Origin: Hymenobacter sp. APR13
GTDB lineage: Bacteria > Bacteroidota > Bacteroidia > Cytophagales > Hymenobacteraceae
Reading direction: 5' to 3'
Length of the DNA stretch: 64,000 nucleotides
Assembly: GCF_000737515.1 (NCBI RefSeq)
Contig: NZ_CP006587.1
Coordinates: 3,405,001-3,469,000, forward strand
Positions 32,086 to 40,277 of this stretch are shown here, piece after piece. A model generated the notes under the pieces. That model saw only the letters and a program-made list of their open reading frames with translations, was not told the DNA's origin and made no database searches. A program made the translations under genes and the position numbers. Position 1 is the first letter of the stretch. Every line of letters starts with the position of its first letter.

Positions 32086-32534
32086 GCGGCCGGGTTCTGG
32101 GGGCCGCCGGGCAGGTCGATGACGGCCATGGTGATGCGGCTGACGCACACCAGCACGCCGGTTTCTTCGTGCGTGATGCGGATTTCCCACACCTGCGTGC
32201 TGCGGCCCACGTGCAGGGCCGTGGCGTGGCCCACCACGTAGCCCGAATGCACGCCTTTGAGGTGGTTGGCGTTGATTTCCAGCCCCACACAGGCTTTCTT
32301 GCGTACGTCTACCTGCAGCTGCGCCCCGATGCTGCCCAGCGTTTCGGCCAGCGCCACGGAGGCGCCGCCGTGCAGCAGGCCCATCGGCTGGTGCGTACGG
32401 CGGTCGACGGGCATGCGGCCGGTGAGGCTTCGCTCTCCCACGGCGGTAATTTCAATGCCCAGCTGCTCGCCCAGCGTGTTGCGGCATAAGGCGTTGAGTT
32501 GAGCCAGGTCAGCTGAAAGGTGTTCGGGGTACAT
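32082..32534 (-). CDS. Hotdog-fold thioesterase, probable DHNA-CoA thioesterase
   Basis: 150 residues. 'GRMPVDRRTHQPMGLLHGGA' and 'SVALAETLGSIGAQLQVD' are the PaaI/YdiI-type hotdog signature, with the catalytic acidic residue in the ALAE helix. 'INANHLKGVHSGYVVGHA' is the following strand pair. It is translationally coupled to menF (GTGA overlap), so hydrolysis of 1,4-dihydroxy-2-naphthoyl-CoA, the step after MenB, is the most likely reaction. A general acyl-CoA thioesterase is the alternative. It is divergent from the phosphatase gene. Confidence 0.88.
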   Translation of the reverse strand: MYPEHLSADLAQLNALCRNTLGEQLGIEITAVGERSLTGRMPVDRRTHQPMGLLHGGASVALAETLGSIGAQLQVDVRKKACVGLEINANHLKGVHSGYVVGHATALHVGRSTQVWEIRITHEETGVLVCVSRITMAVIDLPGGPQNPAA

Positions 32535-32587
32535 CAGATGCAGGGAAATAAGGCGCGAGGTCAGAGATTCCGGGAGCTGAAAGAGCT

Positions 32588-32595
32588 ACTTTTGA
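32588..32595 (+). promoter_or_regulatory. -7 box TACTTTTG
   Basis: Exact TAnnTTTG match 27 nt before the GTG start of the histidine phosphatase gene; no good -33 TTTG. Confidence 0.5.
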
Positions 32596-32622
32596 CCCCA
32601 TAACAGCAAAGCTAGCGGGAAA

Positions 32623-33249
32623 GTGAGCGTCAAAAAAATATACCTCATCCGGCACGGGCAGACCGACTTCAACGTGCGCGGCATCGTGCAGGGCAGCGGC
32701 ATCGACTCCAGCCTCAACGCCACCGGCCACCACCAGGCCGGGCGGTTCCACGCAGCCTACGCGCACCTGCCCTTTGACCGGGTGTATACCTCGGCGCTGC
32801 GCCGCACTCACCAGTCGGTGCAGGGCTTTCTCGACCAGCAACTGCCCCACGAGCAGCACCTAGCCCTCAACGAAATCAGCTGGGGCACCCGCGAAGGAAC
32901 CCTGATTTCGCCTGAGGAAGACGAGGAATACTATGGTGTGCTGCGCCAGTGGACGGCCGGCAACACCGCCGCCCGCCTGCCCGGCGGCGAAAGCCCCGAC
33001 GAAGTAGCCGCCCGCCAGCGCCCGTTTATCGAGCTGCTGAAGACGCGGCCGGCCGAGGAAACGGTGCTGGTGTGCATGCACGGCCGCGCCATGCGGGTGC
33101 TGCTGTGCCAACTGCTCAATTACCCGCTGCGCTATATGGACGCCTTCGACCACCGCAACTTAGGGCTATATCAGCTGCACTATTCCGGTTCCATGTTCAC
33201 GGTGCGCAGCTTCCTGGACGTGGCGCACCTGCAGGAGCCCGGGCAGTAG
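32623..33249 (+). CDS. Histidine phosphatase family protein (phosphoglycerate mutase-like)
   Basis: 208 residues from a GTG start. The catalytic 'YLIRHGQTDFNVRGIVQG' (RHG at residues 10-12) opens the fold. The other expected residues follow: 'YTSALRRTHQSVQGFL', the glutamate in 'LNEISWGTREGTL', and the second histidine in 'VLVCMHGRAMRVLLC'. It removes phosphate from a small metabolite through a phosphohistidine intermediate; cobalamin-type, sugar-phosphate or broad activity cannot be separated from sequence alone. It stands alone, with its own -7 box. Confidence 0.9.
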   Translation: MSVKKIYLIRHGQTDFNVRGIVQGSGIDSSLNATGHHQAGRFHAAYAHLPFDRVYTSALRRTHQSVQGFLDQQLPHEQHLALNEISWGTREGTLISPEEDEEYYGVLRQWTAGNTAARLPGGESPDEVAARQRPFIELLKTRPAEETVLVCMHGRAMRVLLCQLLNYPLRYMDAFDHRNLGLYQLHYSGSMFTVRSFLDVAHLQEPGQ

Positions 33250-33624
33250 GAGAGGGGCCGGAATGGGTGAAACCGGCAATAGTTACATTATTGAATATAG
33301 GGATTGGGTTCGGCTGAGGGGGGAGATTATCACAGTTTTCCAAGAAAAATTATGCCTGTTCATTATCCTATGAAATATGCGCGTAAGGCGACTATACGCA
33401 GCAAGGGCAGCTGGCAGGGACAATTGGCAGGCGGGCTGCATTTTGTTTAGTAATAACAACTTGTAACTTACTCGCACCAAGCAATAGGCAGCGCGTGCGC
33501 TGTCTGAACGCAAGTAGTGAAGTCCGGAAGGCTCCTTGGAGCTGTTGCTTTCTGCCGTCCTGAATGCTGGAGCAGTTGCCACCCGGACAAACGCAGTTCT
33601 GTCTCCCTCCCCATTCCTGCTGTT
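33250..33624. other. 375-nt intergenic region, AT-richer than its surroundings
   Basis: No gene is supported here. The left two thirds are distinctly AT-richer than the flanks, which fits a promoter region for the cluster starting at 33625. A TTTTG (near 33442) lies ahead of a TAACTTAC-like box, but the fit is poor. I saw no inverted repeat of note. Confidence 0.5.
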
Positions 33625-34506
33625 ATGCTATCCAGACGTGCTTTTGTAAAGTCCGCTTCCGTGCTCTCCGCCGGCGTACTGGCTTCCCCCGCTTTGCTGG
33701 CTAAGGGCCAGACCGATATCGGCCTGCAGCTGTACACCCTGCGCGATGCCATGCTGAAAGACCCGGTGGGCACGCTGGCGCAGGTGGCCAAAATGGGCTA
33801 CACCACCGTGGAAGGCGCCACCTACACGGGCAGCCTCAAGTTCTACGACATGACACCGGCGGCTTTTGCCCAAGCGCTCAAAAAAGCCGGCCTGCGGATG
33901 CCCAGCAGCCATTACCTGCTGGGCGAGCAGCAGAACAACGGCCAGCCCACGGCCGGCACCATCCTGCACGGCTGGGACAAAGCCGTGGACGACGCGGCCC
34001 AGGTGGGCATCAAGTACATGGTGTGCGCCTGGCTCACCGAGTCGGAGCGCGGCAGCCTCGACCACTACAAGCTGCTGGCCGAGCGTCTGAACAAGGCCGG
34101 GGAGCGGTGCAAAAAAGCCGGCATCCAGCTCTGCTACCACAACCACGACTTCGAGTTTGTGGCCCAGGATGGCAAGCTGCCCTACGACGTGCTGCTCACC
34201 ACCGATAAGAACCTGGTGAAAATGGAGCTGGACCTGTACTGGGCCACCAAAGCCGGCCACGACCCGGTGGCGCTGTTCAGCAAGAACCCCGGCCGCTTCC
34301 CGCTCTGGCACGTGAAGGACATGGCCAAAACGCCGCCGCACAGCTTCACGGAAGTCGGCAACGGCTCCATTGACTTCAAGCGCATCTTCGCCCAGGCCAA
34401 AACGGCGGGCCTCCAGCACTTCTTCGTGGAGCAGGACCAAACCCCCGGCTCGCCCTTCGACAGCATCCAGCAAAGCATCAGCTACATCAAGCGCAGCTTG
34501 GTGTAG
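33625..34506 (+). CDS. Tat-exported sugar phosphate isomerase/epimerase-like TIM barrel
   Basis: 293 residues from the ATG at 33625. A twin-arginine signal (MLSRRAFVKSASVLSAGVLA) is followed by an AP_endonuc_2/xylose-isomerase-like barrel: 'DIGLQLYTLRDAMLKDP', 'GYTTVEGATYTG', 'QLCYHNHDFEFV' and 'KMELDLYWATKAGHDP', with metal-binding residues 'HVKD' and 'FVEQDQ' near the end. Exported members occur in Bacteroidota next to GMC dehydrogenases and DUF1080 hydrolases, where they are thought to act on keto-sugars. It is the first gene of the 33.6-43.5 kb cluster. Confidence 0.87.
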   Translation: MLSRRAFVKSASVLSAGVLASPALLAKGQTDIGLQLYTLRDAMLKDPVGTLAQVAKMGYTTVEGATYTGSLKFYDMTPAAFAQALKKAGLRMPSSHYLLGEQQNNGQPTAGTILHGWDKAVDDAAQVGIKYMVCAWLTESERGSLDHYKLLAERLNKAGERCKKAGIQLCYHNHDFEFVAQDGKLPYDVLLTTDKNLVKMELDLYWATKAGHDPVALFSKNPGRFPLWHVKDMAKTPPHSFTEVGNGSIDFKRIFAQAKTAGLQHFFVEQDQTPGSPFDSIQQSISYIKRSLV

Positions 34507-34516
34507 CCACCAAAAG

Positions 34517-34620
34517 AACGTCATGCTGAGCGGGGCGAAGCATCTCGCGTGCTGACGTTGCCAAAGTAATTTGATTACCCGCTAGCGAGATTCCTCGGCT
34601 CCGCTCGGAATGACGTTCTG
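34517..34620. repeat. GAACGTCATGCTGAGC repeat, degenerate inverted copy
   Basis: The left end GAACGTCATGCTGAGCGGGG (continuing into the GCATCTCGCGTGCTGACG segment) faces the right end CTAGCGAGATTCCTCGGCTC...GGAATGACGTTC. The arms have diverged but the ends remain inverted copies. Confidence 0.75.
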
Positions 34621-34666
34621 GTAAATACTCTGCCTTCAACCGCCTACCCTCATCCCACCACATTCT

Positions 34667-36343
34667 ATGGAAAAGAACACGTATGACGCCATCGTCATTG
34701 GGTCCGGCATTTCGGGCGGCATGGCGGCCAAGGAGCTGACCGAAAAGGGACTAAAAACCCTCATGCTGGAGCGGGGGCGCAACATTGAGCACATCAAGGA
34801 TTACGTGAATGCCAACAAGAACCCGTGGGAGTATGAGCACCGGGGCGGCAAAACACAGCAAATGATCAAGGACCACCCGGTCCTGAGCCGCGACTATACG
34901 CTCAACGAAAGCAACCTGGATTACTGGGTAAACGAGAAGGAAAGCCCCTACGTGGAGGCCAAGCCCTTCGACTGGTTCCGGGGCTACCACGTGGGCGGCC
35001 GCTCCCTGATGTGGGGCCGGCAGTCATACCGCCTGAGCGACTACGATTTCGAGGCCAATGCCAAGGACGGCATTGCCGTGGACTGGCCCATCCGCTACAA
35101 GGATCTGGCCCCGTGGTACAGCCACGCCGAGAAGTTTGCCGGCATCAGCGGCTCGCGCGAGAATCTGCCCCAGCTGCCCGACGGCGACTTTATGCCGCCC
35201 ATGGAGATGAACATCGTGGAGAAGGACGTGGCGGCCCGCCTCAAAAAGCACTACGAGCACCGCCGCATGATCATCGGCCGCACGGCCAACATCACCCAGA
35301 ACCACAATAACCGCGTGAGCTGCCAGTACCGCAACAAGTGCTGGCTGGGCTGCCCGTTTGGGGCGTATTTCAGCACGCAGTCGGCCACGCTGCCGGCGGC
35401 GGTGGCGACCGGCAACCTCACGTTGCGGCCGTTTTCCATCGTCACGCGCATTCTCTACGACAAGGACACCAAGCGGGCCAAGGGCGTGGAAATCCTGGAC
35501 GCCGAAACCAACCAGACCTACGAGTATTTCGCCAAAATCATCTTCCTGAACGCCTCGGCCCTGAACTCGGCCTGGGTGCTGATGAACTCGGCCACCGACG
35601 TGTGGCCCGGCGGCCTGGGCAGCAGCAGCGGCGAGCTGGGCCACAACGTGATGGACCACCACTTCCGGGCCGGGGCCTCCGGCGAAATGCCCGGCTACGA
35701 AGACAAATACGTGTACGGCCGTCGCGCCAACGGCATTTACGTGCCCCGCTACCGCAACTTGTTCGGCGACAAGCGCGACTACATCCGGGGCTTCGGCTAC
35801 CAGGGCGGGGCCGGCCGCGAGGGCTGGGGCCGCGAAATTGCCGAGATGAACATCGGCGGCGACTTCAAGGACGCGCTGACCGAGCCCGGCGACTGGACGA
35901 TGGGCATCATGGGCTTCGGCGAAACCCTGCCCTACCACGACAACCAGATTTCGCTCTCCAAAACCCAGAAAGACAAGTGGGGCCTGCCGGTGCTGGTGAT
36001 GGACGCCAGCATCCGCGACAACGAGCAGAAAATGCGCATCGACATGATGGCGGACGCCCAGGAAATGCTGGAAAAGGCCGGCGTGAAAAACGTAAAGACC
36101 TACAACAACGGCTACACGCTGGGCGGCGGCATCCACGAGATGGGCACCGCCCGCATGGGCCGCGACCCGAAAACGTCGGTACTCAACCAGTACAACCAGG
36201 TGTGGGACGCCCCCAACGTGTACGTAACCGATGGCGCGGCCATGACCTCGGCGGCCTGCCAGAATCCGTCGCTCACCTACCTGGCCCTCACCGCCCGCGC
36301 CGTGGACCACGCCGTGAGCGAGCTGAAAAAACAGAACGTCTAA
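34667..36343 (+). CDS. GMC-family FAD dehydrogenase (glucoside 3-dehydrogenase-like large subunit)
   Basis: 558 residues with no signal peptide. The FAD dinucleotide fold is 'YDAIVIGSGISGGMAAKEL'. A cysteine cluster C219-x5-C225-x3-C229 ('CQYRNKCWLGCPFGA') resembles the Fe-S segment of multi-subunit FAD sugar dehydrogenases. The catalytic pair is H490 ('GGGIHEMGTARMG') and N533 ('CQNPSLTYLAL'). It probably oxidises a sugar or glycoside hydroxyl, most likely C3, and passes electrons to a cytochrome. The next gene codes a Tat-signal small subunit that can carry this subunit across the membrane. The exact substrate is inferred from context. Confidence 0.9.
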   Translation: MEKNTYDAIVIGSGISGGMAAKELTEKGLKTLMLERGRNIEHIKDYVNANKNPWEYEHRGGKTQQMIKDHPVLSRDYTLNESNLDYWVNEKESPYVEAKPFDWFRGYHVGGRSLMWGRQSYRLSDYDFEANAKDGIAVDWPIRYKDLAPWYSHAEKFAGISGSRENLPQLPDGDFMPPMEMNIVEKDVAARLKKHYEHRRMIIGRTANITQNHNNRVSCQYRNKCWLGCPFGAYFSTQSATLPAAVATGNLTLRPFSIVTRILYDKDTKRAKGVEILDAETNQTYEYFAKIIFLNASALNSAWVLMNSATDVWPGGLGSSSGELGHNVMDHHFRAGASGEMPGYEDKYVYGRRANGIYVPRYRNLFGDKRDYIRGFGYQGGAGREGWGREIAEMNIGGDFKDALTEPGDWTMGIMGFGETLPYHDNQISLSKTQKDKWGLPVLVMDASIRDNEQKMRIDMMADAQEMLEKAGVKNVKTYNNGYTLGGGIHEMGTARMGRDPKTSVLNQYNQVWDAPNVYVTDGAAMTSAACQNPSLTYLALTARAVDHAVSELKKQNV

Positions 36344-36354
36344 CCCCGCCCATC

Positions 36355-36969
36355 ATGAACAGAAGAGACGCCGTAGCCCGCGTAGCCCTCCTCATGGGCG
36401 GCACGCTCATCGGGGCCGACTACTTCCTGTCCGGCTGCACCGCCGACACCGACAAGAAGGCCGCTACCAAAGTTAAAACCGCCCCGGCCAAGCCCGAAAA
36501 GCTGGCCGAGGTGCTGAACGCCCAGCAAATTAACCTGCTTAATGAAGTAGGCGAAACCATCCTGCCGGCCACCAAAACCCCGGGGGCCAAGGAGGCCAAC
36601 GTGGGCGGCTTCATGGCCGTGATGGTGCGCGACTGTTACAAGCCGGAAGAGCAGAAAATCTTCCTCGACGGCCTCACCAAGCTGGAGGATGCGGCCAAGA
36701 AAAGCGGCGGCAAGGACTTTCTGGCCCTGGATGCCGCGCAGCGCACCACCCTGCTCACCGCCCTCGACAAGGAAATGAAGCAGTACGAAAAAGCCAAGAC
36801 CCCGGAGCAGCCCAACCACTACTTCCGCATGGTGAAGGAGCTGACACTGCTGGGCTTCTTCACCTCCGAACCCGGCGCCACCAAAGGCCTGCGCTACCTC
36901 CCCGTACCCGGCAAATACGACGGCAACGTGCCCTACAAAAAAGGCGACCGGGCCTGGGCTACGACGTAA
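36355..36969 (+). CDS. Gluconate 2-dehydrogenase subunit 3-like small subunit with Tat signal
   Basis: 204 residues, 11 nt after the GMC gene. It begins MNRRDAVARVALLMGGTLIG, a twin-arginine signal, with a lipobox-like 'FLSGC'. The body ('LNAQQINLLNEVGETILPAT', 'GFMAVMVRDCYKPEEQKIF', 'RMVKELTLLGFFTSEPGATK') is the Gluconate_2-dh3 family. These small subunits bind the GMC subunit and export it as a folded complex. The pairing with the signal-less GMC protein is the usual hitchhiker arrangement and places the enzyme outside the cytoplasm. Confidence 0.92.
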   Translation: MNRRDAVARVALLMGGTLIGADYFLSGCTADTDKKAATKVKTAPAKPEKLAEVLNAQQINLLNEVGETILPATKTPGAKEANVGGFMAVMVRDCYKPEEQKIFLDGLTKLEDAAKKSGGKDFLALDAAQRTTLLTALDKEMKQYEKAKTPEQPNHYFRMVKELTLLGFFTSEPGATKGLRYLPVPGKYDGNVPYKKGDRAWATT

Positions 36970-36981
36970 TTCTGTTTCCCA

Positions 36982-37089
36982 GAACGTCATGCTGAGCGCA
37001 GCGGAGCGAAGTCGAAGCATCTCTACCTCTGACTAATGAATGCTATTACAACGAAGCGGTAGAGATGCTTCGGCAAGCTCAGCATGACA
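36982..37089. repeat. GAACGTCATGCTGAGC repeat, inverted copy
   Basis: The left arm GAACGTCATGCTGAGCGCAG runs on to GCATCTCTACC, and the right arm GGTAGAGATGCTTCGGCAAG ends CTCAGCATGACA. The loop is about 35 nt. It lies between the small subunit gene and the oxidoreductase gene. Confidence 0.85.
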
Positions 37090-37118
37090 GCCTATCAATC
37101 CAACTACATAATCACTGT

Positions 37119-38297
37119 ATGAAATTACGCTTGGGCATGATTGGCGGGGGGCAGGGCTCCTTTATTGGGGCGGTGCACCGCATGGCGGCGGCGCTGGACG
37201 GGCTGTATGAGCTGACGGCCGGGGCCTTCAGCAGCAACCCGGCTACCTCCCGCGCCACCGGCCAGGAACTGGGCCTGGATGCCGGGCGGGTCTATGATTC
37301 ATACCAGCAGCTGCTGGAGCAGGAGGCGCAGCGGCCGGCTGCGGAGCGGGTGCAGGTTGTCAGCATCGTGACGCCCAATCACCTGCACTTCGCGCCCGCC
37401 AAAATGGCTTTGGAGCTGGGCTTCGATGTGGTGCTGGATAAGCCCATGACGTTTTCCCTGGCCGAGGCCCGGGAGCTGGCCGCCGTGGTGCAGGCCACCG
37501 GCCGCCGGCTCTGCCTCACGCACACCTACACCGGCTACCCCATGCTCAAGGAAGCCCGCCACCTGGTAGCATCGGGGGCTTTGGGCACCGTGCGCAAGGT
37601 GTACGTGGAGTACCCACAGGGCTGGCTTAGCAGCTTCGAGGAGGGCAACGCCGACAACAAGCAGGCCGCTTGGCGCACCGACCCTGCCCGCAGCGGCGTG
37701 GCCGGGGCCATGGGCGACATCGGCACCCACGCCTTCAACCTGGCCGAGTACGTGAGCGGGCTGGAAGTGAGCCAGCTCTGCGCCGACATCCACACCGTGG
37801 TGCCCGGCCGCCAGCTCGACGACGACGGGGCCGTGCTGCTGCAGTTTACCGGCGGAGCCAGCGGTGTGCTGGTAGCCACCCAGGTGGCGGCCGGCGAGGA
37901 AAACAACCTGCGCCTGCGCATCTACGGCGAAAAAGGCGGCCTGGAATGGCAGCAGGCCGACGCCAACACCCTGCTGGTGAAGTGGCCCGACCGGCCCACC
38001 GAAGTGCGTCGCACGGGCGCGGGCTACCTCTGCGCCGCCGCCCGCCACAACAGCCGCATCCCGCCCGGCCACCCCGAGGGTTACCTCGAAGCCTTTGCCA
38101 ACCTCTACCGCAACTTCGCCCTCACCCTGCGCGCCGACCTGGGCGGCCCGCCCGCCCCGCCCGAAGCCGCCGACTACCCCGGCATCCGGGACGGGCTGCG
38201 CGGCATGGCTTTCATCGAAACCGTCATTGCCTCGGGCCGCTCCACGCAGAAGTGGACGGACTTCCCGGCTATTGAGAGCTTAGAACAGAGAACGTAG
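37119..38297 (+). CDS. Gfo/Idh/MocA-family NAD(P)-dependent oxidoreductase
   Basis: 392 residues from the ATG at 37119; an upstream in-frame start lies within the repeat. The Rossmann motif is 'RLGMIGGGQGSFIGAVHR'. 'IVTPNHLHFAPAKMALELGF' and 'VVLDKPMTFSLAEARELA' (with the EKP-like DKP lysine) follow, and the C-terminal domain has 'GDIGTHAFNLAEYVSGLEV' with the catalytic-type histidine. It reduces or oxidises sugar hydroxyls; in a 3-keto-glycoside cluster, reduction of the released 3-keto sugar is the expected role. Its last codon and stop lie inside a repeat (38284-38361). Confidence 0.9.
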   Translation: MKLRLGMIGGGQGSFIGAVHRMAAALDGLYELTAGAFSSNPATSRATGQELGLDAGRVYDSYQQLLEQEAQRPAAERVQVVSIVTPNHLHFAPAKMALELGFDVVLDKPMTFSLAEARELAAVVQATGRRLCLTHTYTGYPMLKEARHLVASGALGTVRKVYVEYPQGWLSSFEEGNADNKQAAWRTDPARSGVAGAMGDIGTHAFNLAEYVSGLEVSQLCADIHTVVPGRQLDDDGAVLLQFTGGASGVLVATQVAAGEENNLRLRIYGEKGGLEWQQADANTLLVKWPDRPTEVRRTGAGYLCAAARHNSRIPPGHPEGYLEAFANLYRNFALTLRADLGGPPAPPEAADYPGIRDGLRGMAFIETVIASGRSTQKWTDFPAIESLEQRT

Positions 38298-38361
38298 AGC
38301 TTAGACTCAGTTCACCTGCACTCTACGTTCTAAGCTCTAGGCTCTACGTTCTAAGCTCTAA
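38284..38361. repeat. Direct and inverted repeats, CTCTACGTTCTAAGCTCTA family
   Basis: CTCTACGTTCTAAGCTCTA occurs exactly at 38321-38339 and 38342-38360. A diverged inverted copy (TAGAACAGAGAACGTAGAGC) starts at 38281 and overlaps the end of the oxidoreductase gene, supplying its TAG stop. Confidence 0.85.
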
Positions 38362-38364
38362 AAC

Positions 38365-39417
38365 ATGAACACCATCAAAGGCCCCGGCATCTTTCTGGCG
38401 CAGTTCCTCAGCGACCAGGCCCCATTCAACAACCTGGACAGCATCTGCGCCTGGGCGGCCGGGCTGGGCTACAAGGGCGTGCAGCTCCCCACCACCGACC
38501 CGCGCATCATCGACCTGCAGCTGGCCGCCGAAAGCCAGACCTACGCCGACGAGTTGAAGGGCCGGGTGCAGGCGGCGGGGCTGGAAATCACGGAGCTCTC
38601 CACGCACCTGCAGGGGCAGCTGGTGGCCGTGAACCCCGTGTACGATGCCCTGTTTGACGGCTTCGCGCCGGAAGCCGTGCGCGGCAACCCGAAGGCCCGG
38701 CAGCAGTGGGCGGTGCAACAGCTGAAGTACGCCGCCCAAGCCTCGCAGCGGCTGGGGCTCACGGCCCACGCCACCTTCAGCGGGGCGCTGCTCTGGCCCT
38801 ACCTGTACCCCTGGCCCCAGCGGCCGGCCGGGCTGGTGGAGGATGGTTTTGCCGAGCTGGGCCGGCGCTGGCGGCCGATTCTGGATGCGTTTGACGCGTG
38901 CGGGGTGGACGTGTGCTACGAGGTGCACGCCGGCGAAGACCTACACGACGGCATCAGCTACGAGCGGTTTCTGGCCGAAGTACACCAGCACCCGCGCGCC
39001 TGTTTGCTCTACGACCCCTCGCACTTCGTGCTGCAGTGCCTCGATTATTTGGAGTACATCGACATCTACCACGAGCGGATTCGGGCGTTTCACGTCAAGG
39101 ATGCCGAGTTCCGGCCCAATGGGCGGCAGGGCGCCTACGGCGGCTACCAGAGCTGGACCGACCGCGCCGGCCGTTTCCGCTCCCTCGGCGACGGGCAGGT
39201 GGATTTCAAGGCCATTTTCAGCAAGCTCACCCAGTACGACTACCCCGGCTGGGCGGTGCTGGAGTGGGAGTGCGCCCTCAAGCACCCCGAAGACGGCGCC
39301 CGCGAAGGCGCGCCCTTCATCCAGAACCACCTGATCCGCGTCACCGACAAGGCCTTCGACGATTTCGCCGCCTCCGGCATCGACCAATCCCTCAACCACC
39401 AGCTTCTCGGTATCTAA
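38365..39417 (+). CDS. Cytosolic sugar phosphate isomerase/epimerase-like TIM barrel
   Basis: 350 residues without a signal peptide. The barrel motifs 'WAAGLGYKGVQLPTTDPRII', 'ITELSTHLQGQLVAVNPV', 'VDVCYEVHAGEDLHDG', 'CLLYDPSHFVLQCLDYLEY' and 'AFHVKDAEFRPNGRQG' give metal-ligand E, D, H and H/D residues in the expected order. The 'THLQGQ' and 'SHF' motifs match isomerases found with Gfo/Idh/MocA reductases in sugar catabolic loci. It starts 4 nt after the repeat. It is probably co-transcribed with the cytochrome gene 12 nt downstream. Confidence 0.9.
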   Translation: MNTIKGPGIFLAQFLSDQAPFNNLDSICAWAAGLGYKGVQLPTTDPRIIDLQLAAESQTYADELKGRVQAAGLEITELSTHLQGQLVAVNPVYDALFDGFAPEAVRGNPKARQQWAVQQLKYAAQASQRLGLTAHATFSGALLWPYLYPWPQRPAGLVEDGFAELGRRWRPILDAFDACGVDVCYEVHAGEDLHDGISYERFLAEVHQHPRACLLYDPSHFVLQCLDYLEYIDIYHERIRAFHVKDAEFRPNGRQGAYGGYQSWTDRAGRFRSLGDGQVDFKAIFSKLTQYDYPGWAVLEWECALKHPEDGAREGAPFIQNHLIRVTDKAFDDFAASGIDQSLNHQLLGI

Positions 39418-39429
39418 CGCTTCCTTTCC

Positions 39430-39903
39430 ATGAAAAAGGCTTTTTTATTGCTCGCCTGCGGGCCCCTGCTGCTGGCCTGCGGCTCCGATAACACCGCTTC
39501 CACCAAAGCCAAAGAGGAATACACCCTGGCCGACGAATCGGCTCCCGCTCAGGACAGCACCACCACCGCCAACCTCAGTGCCGTGGCCCGCCAGCCCCAG
39601 GTAGATACCAGCGTCACCAAAATCGGCACGGCCCCGACCGGCGGCGCGGTGGCCGTGGGAGCCAAGCTGATGGAAGGCTCCGACTGCGCCAGCTGCCACC
39701 GCGAAAACGAGAAGCTGATCGGCCCCGGCTACCGGGAAATTGCCGCCAAATACCCCAACACCGCTGCCAACGTGACGATGCTGGCCAAGAAGATCATCAC
39801 CGGCGGCAAAGGCAACTGGGGCGAAATCCCGATGACACCCCACCCCACCCTCTCCCAGAAAGACGCCGAGGAAATGACCCGCTACATTCTGGCGCTGAAG
39901 TAG
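39430..39903 (+). CDS. Lipoprotein c-type cytochrome
   Basis: 157 residues. The lipoprotein signal MKKAFLLLACGPLLLAC has the acceptor cysteine at 17. A disordered Thr/Ala linker follows, then one heme site CASCH (C86, C89, H90) and a distal methionine at 135 in 'GEIPMTPHP'. This is a single class I cytochrome c domain anchored to a membrane. It is the natural electron acceptor of the GMC dehydrogenase 3 kb upstream and would feed the respiratory chain. The order isomerase, cytochrome, transporter is interrupted by a repeat-filled gap. Confidence 0.93.
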   Translation: MKKAFLLLACGPLLLACGSDNTASTKAKEEYTLADESAPAQDSTTTANLSAVARQPQVDTSVTKIGTAPTGGAVAVGAKLMEGSDCASCHRENEKLIGPGYREIAAKYPNTAANVTMLAKKIITGGKGNWGEIPMTPHPTLSQKDAEEMTRYILALK

Positions 39904-39929
39904 CCGGGCAGGCGGCGGTTGAGGTGAAC

Positions 39930-40236
39930 GGTCATGCTGAGCCTGCCGAAGCATCCCTACCGCCGGCCACGAACGGTTGTAGAGACGCAATATTTTGCGT
40001 CTCATCGTTGAACGACTGTCTCCAGTACCAGCAACAGCAACATCAGCGTCTCGGCGTTGAACAACCGGTTCCGGCACCAGCCGCAACAACGTCAGCAACG
40101 AGGAGACGCAAAATATTGCGTCTCTACATCGCCTAACCAGTCGTCTGGCTCCCCTTCTCTGAAGGGGAGGGGTCGGGGGTGAGGCGCAATCGTTGCAACG
40201 TCAGCACGCGAGATGCTTCGCTCCGCTCAGCATGAC
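39930..40236. repeat. Composite repeat region: three repeat families in the 375-nt gap
   Basis: A GTCATGCTGAGC half-repeat (39931-39952) pairs with GAGATGCTTCGC...GCATGACGTTC at 40209-40239. Nested inside is dumbbell copy C of the GAGACGC family (arms 39978-40010 and 40096-40128) with a partly duplicated spacer, and a solo CTCCCC arm of the menD-type element (about 40147-40183). No gene is supported in the gap. Confidence 0.85.
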
Positions 40237-40277
40237 GTTCTTATACTTACTCCTTTCCCACCAATCCCCGCCTGCCC

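Noticed and set aside
33250..33624. tRNA or small RNA in the AT-rich gap
   Set aside because: I could not fold a cloverleaf with anticodon arm and found no conserved box; nothing beyond AT-richness supports an RNA gene.
35024..36310. 428-codon antisense frame across the GMC dehydrogenase
   Set aside because: His/Val/Ala-rich translation with no domain; the sense strand carries all FAD and catalytic motifs.
37065..37118. Earlier start for the oxidoreductase (MLRQAQHD...)
   Set aside because: The extension is encoded by the GAACGTCATGCTGAGC repeat and also appears before an unrelated gene at 19548.
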